Of a stretch of DNA of 64,000 bases, positions 61,142 to 64,000 are shown one piece after another. This stretch comes from Paramixta manurensis (GTDB lineage Bacteria > Pseudomonadota > Gammaproteobacteria > Enterobacterales > Enterobacteriaceae), in contig NZ_CP054212.1 of assembly GCF_013285385.1 (NCBI RefSeq), positions 1,488,001-1,552,000 of the forward strand. Direction: 5' to 3'. The notes below the pieces were generated by a model. The model searched no databases, had not been told where the DNA came from, and worked only from the letters and a program-made list of their open reading frames with translations. Made by a program: the position numbers and the translations under genes. Numbering within the stretch: position 1 is the first letter of the stretch; each line of letters starts with the position of its first letter.

Positions 61142-61915
61142 ATGTCTGTTAAATGGAACCGCTGGTTTGGCGCCGCTGCGTTAACCCTTTCTGTCGCGGG
61201 TCATGCGGTTGCCGCGGATAAAATTACCGTGTTTGCCGCTGCTTCGTTGACCAATGCTTTGCAGGACATTGCGACACAGTACGAAAAGGGAAAAGCGGTT
61301 AAAATCGTCTCTTCTTTTGCGTCCTCTTCCACTTTAGCGCGTCAGATTGAGCAAGGCGCGCCCGCCGATCTGTTTATTTCCGCCGATCAGCAGTGGATGG
61401 ATTACGCGGTGAAAAAACAAAGCGTTGACGTCGCGACGCGTTATACGTTGCTTGGCAATGACCTGGTGCTGGTGGCGCCAACCTCGGTTAAGCCGCAGCC
61501 GGTAAGTATCAGCAAACAAACCGACTGGAAAAGCCTGTTGAAAGGGCATCGGCTGGCGGTTGGCGATCCGGACCATGTTCCGGCCGGGATTTATGCCAAA
61601 GAAGCCTTACAAAAACTTGGCGCGTGGGATACGTTGTCACCGGCAATGGCGCGCGCCAATGATGTGCGTGCGGCGTTGGCGTTAGTTGAGCGTGACGAAA
61701 CGCCGTACGGTATCGTGTACGGTTCTGATGCGGTGGCCAGCAAAAAAGTCACGGTGGTTGGCGTGTTCCCGGAAGATAGCCATAAACCCGTCGAGTATCC
61801 AATGGCGATTGTTAAAGACCACAATAAACCTGACGTTAGTGCTTTCTATACCTATCTCAAAGGGCCGGAAGCGGCGGCAATTTTTAAACGTTACGGATTT
61901 ACTCCTCGTACATGA
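61142..61915 (+). CDS. modA: Molybdate-binding periplasmic protein ModA
   Basis: A 257-residue binding protein, the E. coli length. The ATG at 61142 is preferred to one 33 bp upstream that precedes the ribosome-binding site. The signal peptide ends near GHAVA-AD. The oxyanion-binding Ser lies in VFAAASLTNAL and FASSSTLARQIE. The stop overlaps the modB start by four bases. Confidence 0.96.
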   Translation: MSVKWNRWFGAAALTLSVAGHAVAADKITVFAAASLTNALQDIATQYEKGKAVKIVSSFASSSTLARQIEQGAPADLFISADQQWMDYAVKKQSVDVATRYTLLGNDLVLVAPTSVKPQPVSISKQTDWKSLLKGHRLAVGDPDHVPAGIYAKEALQKLGAWDTLSPAMARANDVRAALALVERDETPYGIVYGSDAVASKKVTVVGVFPEDSHKPVEYPMAIVKDHNKPDVSAFYTYLKGPEAAAIFKRYGFTPRT

Positions 61916-62601
61916 TTCTGACCGATCTTGAATGGCAGGCGATTGAACTCAGCCTGAAGGTATCAACCCTCGCGGTGCTGTGGAGCTTGCCATTTGGGAT
62001 CCTGGTCGCCTGGATTTTGGTTCGCTGCCATTTTCCCGGCAAAGCCCTGCTCGACAGTATTATTCATCTACCACTGGTGCTGCCGCCAGTGGTGGTGGGC
62101 TATTTGTTGCTGATTGCGTTGGGGCGGCGTGGGTTTATCGGTTCCTGGTTGTATGACTGGTTTGGTTTCAGCTTTGCGTTTAGCTGGCGCGGTGCCGCGC
62201 TGGCTGCTGCAGTGGTGGCTTTTCCGTTAATGGTACGCGCGATTCGGCTGGCGCTGGAAGCGGTGGACCACAAGCTGGAGCAAGCGGCAAGAACCTTGGG
62301 TGCCGGTCGCTGGCGCGTTTTCTTCACCATCACCTTACCGCTGACGCTGCCGGGCATTATTGCCGGGACGGTGTTGGCTTTTGCCCGCTCACTGGGTGAG
62401 TTTGGCGCCACCATTACCTTTGTGTCGAACATTCCGGGGGAAACCCGCACCATTCCACTGGCGATGTTTACGCTAATTGAAACGCCTGGCGCAGAAGGCG
62501 ATGCCGCGCGTCTGTGCATCATTGCCATTGTGCTGGCGTTAATCTCACTGTTGCTGTCCGAGTGGCTGGCGCGCTGGGGCCGTAAACGGTTGGGGGCGTA
62601 A
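61912..62601 (+). CDS. modB: Molybdate ABC transporter permease ModB
   Basis: A 229-residue inner-membrane permease with about five helices, as in E. coli. The cytosolic EAA-type loop is visible (EQAARTLGAGRWRVFFTITLP), which contacts ModC. Coupled to modA by an ATGA overlap; modC follows after 3 bp. Confidence 0.96.
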   Translation: MILTDLEWQAIELSLKVSTLAVLWSLPFGILVAWILVRCHFPGKALLDSIIHLPLVLPPVVVGYLLLIALGRRGFIGSWLYDWFGFSFAFSWRGAALAAAVVAFPLMVRAIRLALEAVDHKLEQAARTLGAGRWRVFFTITLPLTLPGIIAGTVLAFARSLGEFGATITFVSNIPGETRTIPLAMFTLIETPGAEGDAARLCIIAIVLALISLLLSEWLARWGRKRLGA

Positions 62602-62604
62602 ATC

Positions 62605-63663
62605 ATGCTTGAGCTTAATTTTACGCAGCAATTAGGCACCCATCGGCTCAGAGTGGATGTTCAGCTCCCTGCCGAAGGCATTACCGCAGTGTTTGGCGTT
62701 TCCGGCGCCGGCAAAACCTCATTGATTAATGCCATCGGCGGCCTTACCCGGCCACAACAGGGCAGTATTCGTCTTAATCAACGTCTCCTTAGCGATGCCG
62801 AAAAGGGCGTTTATCTGCCGCCGGAGAAACGACGAGTCGGCTATGTGTTCCAGGATGCACGCCTGTTCCCCCATTACCGCGTGCGCGGTAACTTGCAATA
62901 TGGCATGGCGCGTAGCATGAAAGCGCAATTTGATACGCTGGTTCATCTGCTCGGCATTGAAGCGTTGCTGGATCGATTTCCCTGGTCATTATCCGGCGGC
63001 GAGAAACAGCGGGTAGCGATTGGGCGCGCATTGTTGACCGCGCCTGAAATCTTGCTGATGGATGAGCCGCTGGCGTCGCTCGATCTGCCGCGCAAACGCG
63101 AGTTGTTGCCCTATTTGCAAGAACTGGCCAGGCAGGTTGCCATTCCAATGCTGTACGTTTCGCATAGCCTTGATGAAATTTTGCACTTGGCGGATAACGT
63201 TCTGGTATTGGATAGCGGCGAGGTGAAAGCCTTCGGCTCACTGGAAACGGTTTGGAGCAGTAGCGCAATGCGTCCCTGGCTACCGCGTGCCGAGCAAAGC
63301 AGTATTTTGCGCGTGTCGGTATTGGAGCACCATCCGGATTATGCCATGACCGCGTTGGCGCTTGGCGACCAGCATATTTGGGTTAGCCGTATTGATGCGC
63401 CGCCAAAGACACCGCTGCGTATCCGCATTCAGTCGGCTGATGTTTCGTTGGTACTACAGCCGCCGCACAACAGCAGCATTCGTAATATTCTTCCGGCGCG
63501 GGTGACGGAGCTTCTTAATGTGGATGAGCAAATTGAAGTGAAACTTCAGATAGGCGCACGTGATATTTGGGCGCGAATCACGCCGTGGGCAAAAGATGAG
63601 TTAGGCATAAAGCCGGGGATGTGGCTGTATGCCCAAATAAAAAGCGTGGCGATTACCTCCTGA
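62605..63663 (+). CDS. modC: Molybdate ABC transporter ATP-binding protein ModC
   Basis: A 352-residue ATPase (E. coli 352). The Walker A motif is GVSGAGKTSLI (about 31–41), the signature is LSGGEKQRVAIGRAL, and Walker B is ILLMDEPLASLD. A C-terminal Mop (TOBE) domain binds molybdate and can limit transport. The stop codon abuts the stop codon of the convergent ybhA. Confidence 0.97.
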   Translation: MLELNFTQQLGTHRLRVDVQLPAEGITAVFGVSGAGKTSLINAIGGLTRPQQGSIRLNQRLLSDAEKGVYLPPEKRRVGYVFQDARLFPHYRVRGNLQYGMARSMKAQFDTLVHLLGIEALLDRFPWSLSGGEKQRVAIGRALLTAPEILLMDEPLASLDLPRKRELLPYLQELARQVAIPMLYVSHSLDEILHLADNVLVLDSGEVKAFGSLETVWSSSAMRPWLPRAEQSSILRVSVLEHHPDYAMTALALGDQHIWVSRIDAPPKTPLRIRIQSADVSLVLQPPHNSSIRNILPARVTELLNVDEQIEVKLQIGARDIWARITPWAKDELGIKPGMWLYAQIKSVAITS

Positions 63664-64000
63664 TTAGAGGATTTCGCGGTAGAGGGTATCCGCGATACCG
63701 GTTTCGAGGTTGGTACCAATTACCCGATCGGCTCGCGCTTTAATCGCTTCATCGGCATTACCCATGGCGACACCTAACCCGACGGTTTCCAGCATACTCA
63801 GATCGTTATAGTTATCGCCAAAAGCGATCACCTCGCTCATTTGATAACCGGCTGACGCTACCCACTGCGCCAGGCGCTTTCCTTTACTGTTTCCTTGCTG
63901 CGCAATATCGACCTGATCATGCCACGACCATTCGCAGGCTAGCCCCAGCCGATTCTCAACCGTTTCAGCAAACTGTTGTAACGCACGGGTATCGGGATGC
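63664..64000 (-). CDS. ybhA: HAD-family phosphatase YbhA, C-terminal part
   Basis: Partial gene that runs out of the window; only about 111 C-terminal codons are visible. HAD motif IV is clear (FGDNYNDLSML), followed by GVAMGNADEAIKARAD and the end TGIADTLYREIL. This matches E. coli YbhA, a Cof-type phosphatase acting on pyridoxal phosphate and sugar phosphates, which also follows modC in E. coli. The N terminus cannot be assessed. Confidence 0.92.
   Translation of the reverse strand, partial: HPDTRALQQFAETVENRLGLACEWSWHDQVDIAQQGNSKGKRLAQWVASAGYQMSEVIAFGDNYNDLSMLETVGLGVAMGNADEAIKARADRVIGTNLETGIADTLYREIL

Noticed and set aside
1..64000. Prophage, insertion sequence, integron, CRISPR array or toxin-antitoxin system
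   Set aside because: No transposase, integrase, phage structural gene, regular spacer array or paired toxin-antitoxin genes were seen; the only repeats are the ERIC element, palindromes and the tRNA-Lys units.

Overview
This window is a stretch of enterobacterial core chromosome. Gene order follows the E. coli fur–fldA–seqA–pgm / gltA–sdh–suc–cyd–tol / nadA–aroG–gpmA–gal–mod region almost gene for gene. Proteins such as SdhA, CydA, TolQ, ModF and TreC read as very close to their E. coli counterparts. Several departures argue for a non-Escherichia member of Enterobacterales, and I infer Erwiniaceae (Erwinia/Pantoea-like): galE is missing from the gal operon, a chitobiase gene follows chiPQ, treBC/treR sits inside the mod–acrZ cluster, kdp/speF/potE are absent, and an ERIC element lies in the tol cluster. 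I see no prophage, insertion sequence, integron or CRISPR array.

Layout. 1–4.6 kb: chitin-oligosaccharide operon chiP-chiQ-chb. 4.6–7.4 kb, minus strand: fur, fldA, ybfE, ybfF. 7.6–14 kb: seqA-pgm, a DUF3861 gene behind a probable Fur box, ybfA, a full-length two-domain ybgA, phrB, ybgI. 14.1–19.8 kb: an extended 5-oxoproline operon (pxpB, pxpC, pxpA, DUF969 and DUF979 membrane proteins, pcp) followed by nei. 19.8–31.4 kb: TCA-cycle block, gltA divergent from sdhCDAB-sucABCD. 32–35.3 kb: cytochrome bd oxidase cydABX-ybgE. 35.5–41.1 kb: ybgC-tolQRA, ERIC element, tolB-pal-cpoB.

41.3–42.1 kb is the most unusual part. It holds three identical tRNA-Lys(UUU) genes mixed with tandem repeats. Each repeat ends in a copy of the tRNA 3' end and begins with a T-arm fragment, as if the T-arm had been split by a GC-rich insert of about 70 bp. 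42.1–44.2 kb: a divergent DNA-alkylation repair pair, an Ada-type metal-binding domain plus AraC regulator fused to AlkA glycosylase, and a free methyltransferase (Ogt type). They flank a long, nearly perfect inverted repeat.

44.3–49.8 kb: nadA-pnuC (behind a NadR box), zitB, ybgS, aroG, gpmA. 49.9–53.3 kb: galTKM without galE but with a recognisable GalR operator. 53.3–56.4 kb: an isochorismatase-fold protein lacking the usual catalytic residues, then modF and modE. 56.4–60.8 kb: trehalose uptake and hydrolysis (treB, treC) divergent from treR, with operator and CRP site visible between them. 60.8–64 kb: acrZ, modABC behind a ModE box, and the 3' end of ybhA.

Most functional calls rest on recognising conserved families and gene order by eye. 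The regulatory sites are pattern matches to known consensus sequences and are inferences.
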